From DAOUJW01 sp034421015 (lineage in GTDB: Bacteria > Chloroflexota > Dehalococcoidia > Lucifugimonadales > UBA2985): DNA of 64,000 bases. The notes under the pieces are model-generated. The model did not search any database. It saw nothing but the letters and a program-made list of their open reading frames with translations, and was not told where the DNA came from. Shown here piece after piece: positions 1-10,353 of this stretch (positions are counted from its first letter, which is position 1; every line of letters begins with the position of its first letter). The translations under genes and the position numbers were made by a program. The DNA lies in NCBI GenBank assembly GCA_034421015.1, contig DAOUKT010000008.1, positions 34,432-98,431 of the forward strand, given 5' to 3'.

Positions 1-1
1 C

Positions 2-193
2 GCGAGGGAGATACTGCGTCTGCAGGACTCCCTGCGAAGCATCATCTCCCGGCACACTGAACAGCCCTACGATAAGGTTGCCACAGATACGGACAGGGAC
101 TACTACCTTACCGCCGACCAGGCCATGGAGTACGGCATAGTGGACGAGGTCCTGGCCAAGCCGGCGGTGGAGGAGGCCGCGGCGTCGGCCTAG
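2..193 (+). CDS. clpP: ATP-dependent Clp protease proteolytic subunit, C-terminal part
   Basis: These are the last 63 codons of a gene that begins before the window. The reading ends in an Ala-rich tail and a TAG stop. It contains the ClpP C-terminal pattern in which a DRDYY segment is followed by AMEYGIVDEV, the family's (R)D.(F/Y)(M/L)(S/T)..(E/Q)A..YG(L/I)(V/I)D signature. ClpP is the serine peptidase chamber that degrades proteins unfolded by ClpX. The catalytic Ser and His lie upstream and are not visible. clpX starts 18 bases downstream on the same strand, the usual clpP-clpX order, which supports the assignment. Confidence 0.93.
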   Translation, partial: AREILRLQDSLRSIISRHTEQPYDKVATDTDRDYYLTADQAMEYGIVDEVLAKPAVEEAAASA

Positions 194-211
194 GCCTCCA
201 GAGGAGGGCGT

Positions 212-1552
<1,341 letters not shown>

Positions 1553-1645
1553 GATTGGTCTGAACAAGTCAAGTCAAGTTCAGTCCACTCTCGCTAAGCC
1601 TGCCCCGTACCCCGATACATGGGCGGGAGTACACCCCCCACCCAT

Positions 1646-1800
1646 CTTGGATTCCTGCCTGCGGAGACCTTTGAATAACCTCGGCTGAGGTGCGCGCCTC
1701 CCGACCATTCCTGCGAAAGCAGGAATCCAGGGCCTCCGATGTAGAAGGAAATAGATTCCCGCTTTCGCGGGAATGACGATAAACGTATTGCCTTCAAGAT
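1646..1800 (-). repeat. Composite palindromic repeat, copy 1
   Basis: The 391-base gap between clpX and the next gene holds no gene. It carries one copy of a repeat family found throughout the window. Two perfect 20-base palindromes, ATTCCTGCGAAAGCAGGAAT at 1707-1726 and ATTCCCGCTTTCGCGGGAAT at 1755-1774, are separated by a short spacer. Flanking tracts (GGAGACCTTTGAATAAC on one side, GACGATAAACGTATT on the other) recur in the other copies. This copy is inverted relative to those at 23 kb and 33 kb. The rest of the gap shows nothing recognisable. Confidence 0.85.
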
Positions 1801-1943
1801 GTCACCTTAGTTACGCAAAAGTCTCCCTGCGCAGGAATGGTTGGGACAGTTGCGGTGGCCCCACTCCTGAATACCCGACCTCGCATCAGGCTCAGGGCAG
1901 GCTTCACGGGCATGACGTAGGATGAACGTGTGTTATACCCGTC

Positions 1944-3119
1944 TCACCACCTGCTGGACTCCTCCGCGTAGACGTGGTCCGGCAGACGGTAGCTGATGCC
2001 CGCCTCGTCGAAGGCGGAGGCCTCGAGCAGGGACGTGAACCTGGCGAAATTGCTCTCCGATGAGCTCTTGGGGAACAGCCGGCCCAGGAGCCGCTGGTAG
2101 CGCTGCTGCAACCTGAACAGCCTCAGAATCCCAATCGACTTACCGGGGGGGTACTTCAGCTCGTCCGCAAGGGGGCTGCCGATCAGGGCGCGCGAGACGC
2201 TGAACACGTATTTTGCCAGGTTGCGGCGCTCGTCCGGGTCATCGATTCCAATGACAAGAGGAGCCGAGTTGACCAGCGCATTCGCCATCGCTACGGACTC
2301 CTCCTCCGGTTTGGGCTCGCACATGCCGCCAATGCGGAACAGGCGAAGGGCCTGCTGCTCCGTTTGGAACAGGATGGTCTCCGGTATACCCATCAGGTAT
2401 CCCGTGTAGCGCCAGACGGCCATAAAGCTCTGGCGCTCCTCGTCGCTGCGGATGACCGCGCCCAGGTTCTTCATGTGAGTCAGCAGCCGCGCGGAGAAGG
2501 CGGTGATGGCGAAGCCCAGGTGCGCCGAGCTGATGGGCAGGCCCCAGGCCTCCATATCCCAGTCCTCCGAGCTCCTGAGCAGGCGTCTGAGCTGCGCGTG
2601 GATTATCCTGATCCTGACGGAGAGCTTCAGGCCGTCGCCGTCCCTCTCCAGCCCGTTGGGCATGAATATCTCGATCATGTGCCGGTTGTTCTGCTTCAGC
2701 CGCCTCACGCCCTGGTCTCGGATGCGTCCGGTTATGAAGAAGGACTTGCTGATGTTGGTCGAGAAGCCCTCCACCAGGGTGCCTCCCACGAAAGCTCCAA
2801 GGATCAGCTTGGAGTTGCGGTGGAACATACGGATTCCCGGGATGAATGCGGAGTAGTCGACCCAGTCCGGCGGCGTGTCCAGCTTCTCAAAGAAGTCCCT
2901 CACCAGCGGCGGCGCGCCGCGCAGGGTGTCCAGGTCGTTGTCCATGCCCGCCTCAATGAGCGCGGTTGACCTCTGCGGCGGCAGGTTGGCGAGCTCCTCC
3001 GCCAGGGCGTCGGCCTCCGGGTCGCCGATGGTGGTGTGGGCGATGTAGTTGGACGCAGTCCTGGCGTCTACCGCGCAGGCCCTCTCGTAGCCGGGAATGT
3101 AAGCGCTTGGAATTTCCAT
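1944..3119 (-). CDS. DUF2236 (MpaB/latex-clearing-protein-like) family protein
   Basis: The 391-residue protein belongs to the DUF2236 family, which includes fungal MpaB and the haem-containing rubber oxygenase Lcp. Visible family features are the central helical segment with the VRIRIIHAQLRRLL pattern at about 165-180, whose His matches the proposed haem ligand of Lcp, and a WRYTGYLMGIP segment in the C-terminal half. There is no signal peptide or obvious membrane span. The substrate is unknown, and catalysis on a terpenoid or polyisoprenoid is only an inference from the family. It lies downstream of the MMPL transporter on the same strand with a 47-base gap, so the two may share a transcript. 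The start has only a weak ribosome site. Confidence 0.75.
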   Translation of the reverse strand: MEIPSAYIPGYERACAVDARTASNYIAHTTIGDPEADALAEELANLPPQRSTALIEAGMDNDLDTLRGAPPLVRDFFEKLDTPPDWVDYSAFIPGIRMFHRNSKLILGAFVGGTLVEGFSTNISKSFFITGRIRDQGVRRLKQNNRHMIEIFMPNGLERDGDGLKLSVRIRIIHAQLRRLLRSSEDWDMEAWGLPISSAHLGFAITAFSARLLTHMKNLGAVIRSDEERQSFMAVWRYTGYLMGIPETILFQTEQQALRLFRIGGMCEPKPEEESVAMANALVNSAPLVIGIDDPDERRNLAKYVFSVSRALIGSPLADELKYPPGKSIGILRLFRLQQRYQRLLGRLFPKSSSESNFARFTSLLEASAFDEAGISYRLPDHVYAEESSRW

Positions 3120-3166
3120 GAAACTTATACCCTAGTTGGCCGCAATCCTGGACCAGGACGCCGCCC

Positions 3167-5374
3167 CTATTCGGCCTCCACCCGCAGCTTCGGCAGCAAG
3201 CGGTCAAGAAATGGCGGCAGGTACCAGTTGCGCGCCCCCAGCATCTCCATTGTAGCCGGAACCAGCACTGAACGCACGAGCGTAGCGTCCAGAAAGACGG
3301 CTACCGAAAGGCCGAACCCAACCTGCTGGTTGATGATCGTCTGCCCCGAAGCAAAAGCCCCGAAGACCGCCACCATTATCAGCGCCGCGCCGGTGATGAT
3401 TCCGGCAGTGGACCGCAGCCCGTAGGCCACGGCCTCGGCGTTGTCCTGGGTCTCGTCGTAGCGCTCCTTTATGCGGCTCAGCAGGAACACGTGGTAGTCC
3501 ATTGAGAGGCCAAAGAGTATGGAGAAAAGGAACAGGGGTATCCAAACGTCGATGACCTCCGCGTGCTGGAATCCCAGCAGGTCAGTCCCAAGGTCCTTCT
3601 GGAACACCAGCACCAGCAGCCCGTAGGCCGTGCCCACGGAGAGAAGGTTCATGAATACGGCCTTGATAGGAATGACTATCGACCGGAAGACCAGCATCAG
3701 TATGAGGAAGCTGAATCCCAACACAAACGCGAAGACTATGGGGGTGTACTGCTCGGTTATCTCGAAGACGTCCGACGTCACCGCCGTCACGCCGCCGACC
3801 AGGACCTCCGCAGGCACGCCGTCGAAGGCTGCGGGGATGTGGCTGTCTCGCAGGACGTTCACTGCGTCCACGGCCGGCCTGCTGCTGGGCTCCCCCGGTA
3901 TCACGGTCAACAGCAGGGCCAGGTCGCCCGACGGGTTGGGTGTCCACACCATCTCCGGGTTGCCGATGGGGTCGGGTGGAAGCAGCTGGAACACCGGGTC
4001 CTGGTGCAGCAACACCGCCAGCTCTTGCATCGCTCCCTGCACCTGCGGGTCGGCAAGGTCCCCGTCCACCACAATCTCCGTTGGGTTCACCAGCCCAAAG
4101 GAGAACTTCTCCTCCATGACGAAGAACGCGTCCCTGGTCTGAGTCCCCTCCGGGAATACGTCAACGCCGTTGAGCCCGGTCTTGATGTCGAAGTAGAAGT
4201 AGGTAGCCACAAGCATCGGGATGCCGACAGCCAGCACGCTGATGACGGGAAACTTCATCACCTTGGCCGTTATGTACTCCCAGAAGCCGTGCTGCGGTTC
4301 CTCCGAGGCCTCGACCTTGGCCTTGCCAAAGAAGGGTATCGGCAGGAGGTTCACCCTCGGCCCCATGAGGGCGAGGACCGCCGGCAGCAGGGTGAGGGTC
4401 GCCCCCAGGGCAACCAGCACGACGAGGATTGCGCCAAGGGCCAGGGACTGGAAGAAGAGGAAGGGCACGAGGAACATGCCGCAAAGGGCCACAACCACCG
4501 TTGTGCCGCTGAAGAGCACCGTGCGGCCGGCTGTCGCGCCCGCCCTGGCGGTGGCCTCGTACTTGTCCAGGCCCCGGGCCATCTCGTCCCTGAAGCGCGA
4601 GACTATCAGCAGCGAGTAGTCGATGCCCACCGCCAGGCCGATCATGGTGATCATCAGCGTGACGAAGAACACCAGCTCAAAGGCCTGGCCTATGAGCGCG
4701 GCCAGGCCCAGCGCGGCGACGATGCAGATCACAGACAGGCCAATGGGCAGCAACGCGGCAACCACCGTCCCGAATAGCACAAGGAGGATGAGGAGGGCTA
4801 CGGGAACCCCAATCCGCTCGCCCTGCTCCAGGTCGTGCCTTGCCAGCTCGTTGTTGTCGTGGGAGATGCTGGAACGGCCCACCACGAGCACCCGGAAGTC
4901 GCCGGAGGCGTCGGCCTCCTCCACGATTTCCAGAATCTGCGCGACATTGCCCTCGGCCTGCTCCAGGTCCCCGGCCATAGCCAGGGGCACGATGGTGTTC
5001 ATGCGGTCGGCGGATACCAGGCCCTCGTTGTTGAACTGGTAGTAGTGCTGGCCGAGGGTTACCGTATCGCTGCCCAGAGCAATGATCTCTTCGTAGAGGG
5101 ACTCAACACTCGCGCGGAAGGCGGGGTCCTCAACGGTCAGGGAGTCGGACTGAACGATTACGGTCTCCGTGATCTTTTCAGGGCCTCTGAGCCTGCTCTC
5201 CAGCATATCGGCGGCGCGCTGGGACTCTGCGCCCCCGCCCAATCGCAACTCCGTAGTCGTTGCGCTGTCAAGCAGACTGCCGCTGAGCGCGCCCCCAACA
5301 ATGGCTGCCAGTATCCAGAGCACAATGGTCAATACCGGTCTTCGTGCGCTTGCACGGGCAAGAAATTCGGTCAC
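3167..5374 (-). CDS. MMPL/RND-superfamily membrane transporter
   Basis: The product is a proton-driven exporter of the MmpL/YdfJ type, 735 residues from the chosen start. An N-terminal membrane helix (about residues 15-33) is followed by a large extracytoplasmic domain, five more helices, a second extracytoplasmic domain and a second helix bundle, the usual duplicated RND plan. Both halves keep the Asp-Tyr pair in the fourth helix of the bundle (GIDYSLL and SMDYHVF), used for proton relay in MmpL proteins. GTG at 5374 is chosen because AAGGAGAGG precedes it and an extended -10 lies just upstream. Longer readings run into the cmk promoter and coding sequence. The cargo is unknown, probably a lipid or hydrophobic compound. 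Confidence 0.88.
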   Translation of the reverse strand: MTEFLARASARRPVLTIVLWILAAIVGGALSGSLLDSATTTELRLGGGAESQRAADMLESRLRGPEKITETVIVQSDSLTVEDPAFRASVESLYEEIIALGSDTVTLGQHYYQFNNEGLVSADRMNTIVPLAMAGDLEQAEGNVAQILEIVEEADASGDFRVLVVGRSSISHDNNELARHDLEQGERIGVPVALLILLVLFGTVVAALLPIGLSVICIVAALGLAALIGQAFELVFFVTLMITMIGLAVGIDYSLLIVSRFRDEMARGLDKYEATARAGATAGRTVLFSGTTVVVALCGMFLVPFLFFQSLALGAILVVLVALGATLTLLPAVLALMGPRVNLLPIPFFGKAKVEASEEPQHGFWEYITAKVMKFPVISVLAVGIPMLVATYFYFDIKTGLNGVDVFPEGTQTRDAFFVMEEKFSFGLVNPTEIVVDGDLADPQVQGAMQELAVLLHQDPVFQLLPPDPIGNPEMVWTPNPSGDLALLLTVIPGEPSSRPAVDAVNVLRDSHIPAAFDGVPAEVLVGGVTAVTSDVFEITEQYTPIVFAFVLGFSFLILMLVFRSIVIPIKAVFMNLLSVGTAYGLLVLVFQKDLGTDLLGFQHAEVIDVWIPLFLFSILFGLSMDYHVFLLSRIKERYDETQDNAEAVAYGLRSTAGIITGAALIMVAVFGAFASGQTIINQQVGFGLSVAVFLDATLVRSVLVPATMEMLGARNWYLPPFLDRLLPKLRVEAE

Positions 5375-5408
5375 AGACCTCTCCTTGTTGCTGCCAAATG
5401 CGGAAAGA

Positions 5409-5417
5409 ATTATAGCA
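5409..5417 (-). promoter_or_regulatory. Extended -10 promoter for the MMPL gene
   Basis: Read on the minus strand this is TGCTATAAT, a perfect -10 with the TGn extension. No good -35 is visible 16-18 bases upstream, as expected for extended -10 promoters. Transcription would begin near 5402, leaving a leader of about 28 bases that contains the AAGGAGAGG ribosome site before GTG 5374. Confidence 0.6.
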
Positions 5418-5504
5418 TACACCTGACTGTGACTTGCGGGAATATGTATCGCGACGTGAGATGTGTCCTGGAGAACTGCCCGGCGCCATCGGTGGGCTGC
5501 ACTC

Positions 5505-5533
5505 TTGCCTGTACAATGCGCGGGACTTATAAT
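5505..5533 (+). promoter_or_regulatory. SigA-type promoter for the cmk-plsC-glmS operon
   Basis: TTGCCT (5505-5510), a 17-base spacer and a perfect TATAAT (5528-5533) form a near-consensus promoter. The predicted start of transcription, near 5540, excludes the upstream in-frame TTG at 5533 as the cmk start codon. Confidence 0.75.
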
Positions 5534-5586
5534 TGAGTTTGTTTCCAGTCCAGCAGATTTCTTCCAACCTTCACAGGGGATACGGC

Positions 5587-6261
5587 TTGCCCAGGCCTTC
5601 CACCATCGCAATTGACGGCCCCGTTGCATCAGGGAAAACGGCCGTTGGCGGCCTCTTGGCGCTACGACTTGCGTATCGGTTCATCGATACCGGAGTGATG
5701 TACAGGGCCGTCACCTGGGCCGCGCTCAGGGACGGGACCAGCCCGGAGGACGAAGCGGCCGTGACCGCGCTGGCCCACCGCATGCAGATGGAGGTGGCCT
5801 ACAGCGACACACTGAGCGGCCCGAGGATCCTGGTGGACGGAAGAGAGGTCACATCTGAGCTTCGATCGAGGGAGGTGGACGGTCGGGTGTCCCTGGTCTC
5901 CAGCTACAGCGGCGTGCGGCAGGCGTTGGTGGCCCGCCAGCGCGCCCTTGCCAGGGAGGGCGGAATCGTGATGGTGGGAAGGGACATCGGGACGGTGGTG
6001 CTGCCGGATGCAGACCTCAAGGTGTTCCTCACGGCCTCCCGGGAGGAGCGCGCCATGCGTCGCTATCGCGAGATGAAGGAGCGGGGGCAGTCGCCCAGCC
6101 TGGAGCAGGTCATGGAGAACCTGCTGGCCAGGGACGATATGGACAGCACCAGGGCCGACTCGCCGCTGCGACCGGGAGAGGGAGCGTATATGCTGAACAC
6201 CAACGATATGGACCTGGACCAGGTCGTCGATAACATTCTCCAGCTGATGGACAAAGGCTGA
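5587..6261 (+). CDS. cmk: Cytidylate kinase
   Basis: It phosphorylates CMP and dCMP with ATP in pyrimidine nucleotide synthesis. The 224-residue product has the P-loop GPVASGKT at residues 11-18, the DTGVMYRAVT segment that binds the base in CMP kinases, and the VGRDIGTVV motif and MRRYREM lid region. Length matches bacterial Cmk. TTG 5587 is chosen because AGGGG sits seven bases before it and because an earlier in-frame TTG lies inside the promoter's -10. It overlaps plsC by one base (TGATG), and glmS follows, so the three are one operon. The cmk-plsC neighbourhood is common in bacteria. Confidence 0.95.
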   Translation: MPRPSTIAIDGPVASGKTAVGGLLALRLAYRFIDTGVMYRAVTWAALRDGTSPEDEAAVTALAHRMQMEVAYSDTLSGPRILVDGREVTSELRSREVDGRVSLVSSYSGVRQALVARQRALAREGGIVMVGRDIGTVVLPDADLKVFLTASREERAMRRYREMKERGQSPSLEQVMENLLARDDMDSTRADSPLRPGEGAYMLNTNDMDLDQVVDNILQLMDKG

Positions 6262-6947
6262 TGGGCGTAGTCTACTCCTCGGCCAGGTTCATGATGCGCA
6301 ACGCCCTGCGCCTCTTCGGCGACTGGCAGGTTGAGGGCAGGGAGTGCGTTCCTCCCAGGGGCGGGCTGATTGTGGTGTCCAACCACCAGAGCAACATGGA
6401 CCCGCCAATGATCATGGCGAGCCTCCCCAGGCGCGTCTACTTCATGGCGAAGCGGGGCATTTTCAACGGCCCGGTCATTTCCTTCCTGCTCAGGGCCTAC
6501 GGCACCTTCCCCCTCAACCGGGACGGCGGAGACCTGCAGGCCATTCAATGGAGCCTCAAGATGCTGGACAGCGGCCAGGTCATTGGCATATTCCCGGAGG
6601 GCACCCGCAGCCCCGGGGGGATGAGAAAGGGAATCCCCGGCATTGCCATGATAGCCCTCAGGTCCGGCGCGCCCATCCTGCCCATTGGAATGACCGGCAC
6701 TGAGCGGACGGGCCCGCCCTGGCAGGTGGCTATGCCCAGGGGCGAGTTCAGGGTGAAGATAGGCCAGCCCTTCTCCCTGCCGGTGATTGAGGGCAGAGTG
6801 AACCGCGAGCAGCTTCAGTCGATGACCGATATGATCATGGAGCGGGTTGCAACTCTGCTTCCCCCCGACTTCCGGGGCGTCTACGACCTGAAGGGCGCCG
6901 CGCCTCCGACGGAGCAACCGGCGGCGGTCCCAGAGGGAGGCGGATAG
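6261..6947 (+). CDS. plsC: 1-acyl-sn-glycerol-3-phosphate acyltransferase
   Basis: This membrane-associated enzyme adds the second acyl chain to lysophosphatidic acid, giving phosphatidic acid. The 228-residue protein carries the acyltransferase H(X)4D motif as NHQSNMDP (His42, Asp47) and the substrate-binding FPEGTRS block at 111-117, followed by the IPGIAMIAL and PILPIGMTG blocks. Its ATG overlaps the cmk stop by one base, which points to translational coupling. The last 25 residues are a Pro/Ala-rich tail. It could act on another lysolipid, but family motifs and context favour phospholipid synthesis. Confidence 0.92.
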   Translation: MGVVYSSARFMMRNALRLFGDWQVEGRECVPPRGGLIVVSNHQSNMDPPMIMASLPRRVYFMAKRGIFNGPVISFLLRAYGTFPLNRDGGDLQAIQWSLKMLDSGQVIGIFPEGTRSPGGMRKGIPGIAMIALRSGAPILPIGMTGTERTGPPWQVAMPRGEFRVKIGQPFSLPVIEGRVNREQLQSMTDMIMERVATLLPPDFRGVYDLKGAAPPTEQPAAVPEGGG

Positions 6948-6949
6948 CC

Positions 6950-8794
<1,845 letters not shown>

Positions 8795-8807
8795 TCCCCT
8801 TCCCGTA

Positions 8808-8945
8808 GAAAGAGACCTTTGCGCAACTGCGGCGGTATCTTCAGGAAATTGCGTTTATCGTCATTCCCGAGAATGCGGGAATCTGCCTTCGTCCATTTGG
8901 TCGCCCTGGATTCCTGCCTTCGGAGACCTTTGCATAACTGCGGCA
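8808..8945 (+). repeat. Composite palindromic repeat, partial copy
   Basis: The 387-base gap after glmS is built from repeats. This partial copy has GAGACCTTTGCGCAACTGCGGCGG, GCGTTTATCGTCATTCCC with an imperfect first palindrome (CCCGAGAATGCGGG), then GGATTCCTGCCTTCGGAGACC. The second palindrome is truncated. A third fragment of the same family (TCGCAGGAATGGTCGGGAGGC and flanks) lies at about 9110-9150, just before the next gene. Confidence 0.75.
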
Positions 8946-8970
8946 TTGTTCCCAAAAGAAGCGTTTCAAC

Positions 8971-9081
8971 TGTCATTCTGAACGGAGCGCAGCGGAGTGA
9001 AGAATCCAAAGCCTTTGCCCTCAAAGCCGCCAAATCTTCAATTAACCCCTTTGGATTCTTCGCCTTCGGCTCAGAATGACA
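8971..9081. repeat. Second repeat type with TGTCATTCTGA termini
   Basis: The left arm TGTCATTCTGAACGGAGCGC...GAAGAATCCAAA (8971-9010) and the right arm TTTGGATTCTTCGCCTTCGGCTCAGAATGACA (9050-9081) form an imperfect inverted repeat around an AT-richer centre. This is the widespread 'TCATTCTGAG...GAAGAATC' class of miniature repeat. Only one copy was noticed in the window, embedded in the other repeat family. Confidence 0.7.
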
Positions 9082-9181
9082 TTCAATGGGGCCACCGCGC
9101 TGGTTACACGGAGGTCTCCTTCGCAGGAATGGTCGGGAGGCTGAGGTTGCGCGAAAGTCTCTGGAAAGCTGAGGTCAAGAC

Positions 9182-10264
9182 ATGAGGGTGCTGTTCACCG
9201 GGCAGACCGGTCTGGACAAGAAGTCTCACCTTCAGAGGCTCAGGGAGTACTGCGCCCAAAGGGGAAGGAGCATAGACGAGGTCTACCACATCGGGGACAT
9301 GATGTACGACGAGAGCAAAAAGTCGGGCTTCTCCCTGAAGGAGGGCAAGATCCTTGACCTCCCACTGGCGCACCTTGGCGCTCTCCGGCGCGCGGCCTTC
9401 AACCTGATACCCAGGGAGCGCGGCGAAGGCCGCAACGTGTTCGTGAACTCCCACTCGGTCTTCCGATGGGACAACCGCCTGTTCAGGGCCTTTGAGCTGG
9501 AAGAGGTCAGGGACCTCCAGCCCGACTTCATCGTCAACCTCATCGACGACGTGGACGCCGTCAGGGACCGGCTGGACGGGCTGAAGGAGTCGGAAAAGCT
9601 GCCGGCGGACACCAGGTACAGCCTCAAGGACCTGCTGGTCTGGCGTGAGGAGGAGATGCTGGCGTCCGAGATACTTGCCTCCGTTCTGGACATTCCCCAC
9701 TACGTCCTGGGCGTGTCCCTGGAGGAGCAGGTGTCAGATTGCCCCCTGGAGGTTGTGTACAACCTCATGTTCGAGCCGTGGAAGAGGAAGGCCTACATCA
9801 GCTTTCCGATCAGGCAGGCGCAGGCCAGGCAGGAGACATGGGAAAGGGTGACTCGATACCGGAGGATCGCGCGCGCCCACCTCACGGCCTTTGACCCAAT
9901 GATGATCAATGAGAAGGAGAGGTCCAGGTCCTTTGATCCCGTGGACCTTGAGCTCATAGCCAATGACATAGACGGCCAGATTGTGGCGCGGGACTTCAAG
10001 CTCATCGACCAGTCCGACATGATTCTGATCTACTTTCCGCAGGACGCGGAGGGGCGTCCCATCATCGCCGGCGGCGTTCAATCGGAGTTGGAGCACGCCG
10101 CCGCCTCAACCAGGGACATCGTCATAGTGTGGGAGTCGTCCAGCTATCCGACTCCGTTCATTGAGCAGAGGGGGGACGTGCTGCTGCGAGACTTGGACGA
10201 GCTGGAGGACTACCTGAAGTCCACCAGCCGGCAGCCCGGGCAGCAGGAAATGTCTCTCAACTAA
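9182..10264 (+). CDS. Two-domain nucleotide protein: kinase-like P-loop domain plus deoxyribosyltransferase-like domain
   Basis: I do not recognise this 360-residue protein by name. The first 210 residues begin MRVLFTGQTGLDKKSH, which looks like a modified P-loop (one residue longer than the usual GxxGxGKS) of the adenylate-kinase-like class, with hydrophobic strands and a DFIVNLIDD segment as in nucleoside-monophosphate kinases. Residues of about 215-345 read like a nucleoside 2-deoxyribosyltransferase or related Rossmann fold: SFPIRQAQ, then a long helix, ARDFKLIDQSDMILIYFP, and GGVQSELEHAAAS followed by IVIVWES. No signal peptide or membrane helix is seen. It stands alone between a repeat block and the dnaG promoter. 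A role in nucleotide metabolism or signalling is inference. Confidence 0.6.
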   Translation: MRVLFTGQTGLDKKSHLQRLREYCAQRGRSIDEVYHIGDMMYDESKKSGFSLKEGKILDLPLAHLGALRRAAFNLIPRERGEGRNVFVNSHSVFRWDNRLFRAFELEEVRDLQPDFIVNLIDDVDAVRDRLDGLKESEKLPADTRYSLKDLLVWREEEMLASEILASVLDIPHYVLGVSLEEQVSDCPLEVVYNLMFEPWKRKAYISFPIRQAQARQETWERVTRYRRIARAHLTAFDPMMINEKERSRSFDPVDLELIANDIDGQIVARDFKLIDQSDMILIYFPQDAEGRPIIAGGVQSELEHAAASTRDIVIVWESSSYPTPFIEQRGDVLLRDLDELEDYLKSTSRQPGQQEMSLN

Positions 10265-10279
10265 TTGCCCCTCCCTGCC

Positions 10280-10310
10280 TTGAAGTCGGGTTCAAGGCGT
10301 CTGCTAAAAT
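10280..10310 (+). promoter_or_regulatory. Promoter for dnaG-rpoD
   Basis: TGCTAAAAT (10302-10310) is an extended -10. TTGAAG at 10280-10285 could serve as a -35 but with a long 19-base spacer. Transcription is expected near 10317, leaving a leader of about 37 bases before GTG 10354. Confidence 0.5.
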
Positions 10311-10353
10311 GGACTTATGGCCCTTAGTTCCTTGAAGAGACGGGAGTGAACCA

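Noticed and set aside
3563..4777. Long open reading (404 codons) on the plus strand opposite the MMPL gene
   Set aside because: It is the antisense shadow of a clear MMPL transporter in high-GC DNA. Its product is His/Gln/Arg-rich low-complexity sequence with no ribosome site or family match.
5533..5586. Earlier TTG start for cmk
   Set aside because: The TTG at 5533 overlaps the perfect TATAAT of the operon promoter, so it cannot be in the transcript.
5375..5629. 85-residue N-terminal extension of the MMPL protein
   Set aside because: It would overlap the cmk promoter and coding region, has no membrane-protein character, and a GTG with AAGGAGAGG plus an extended -10 gives a normal start at 5374.
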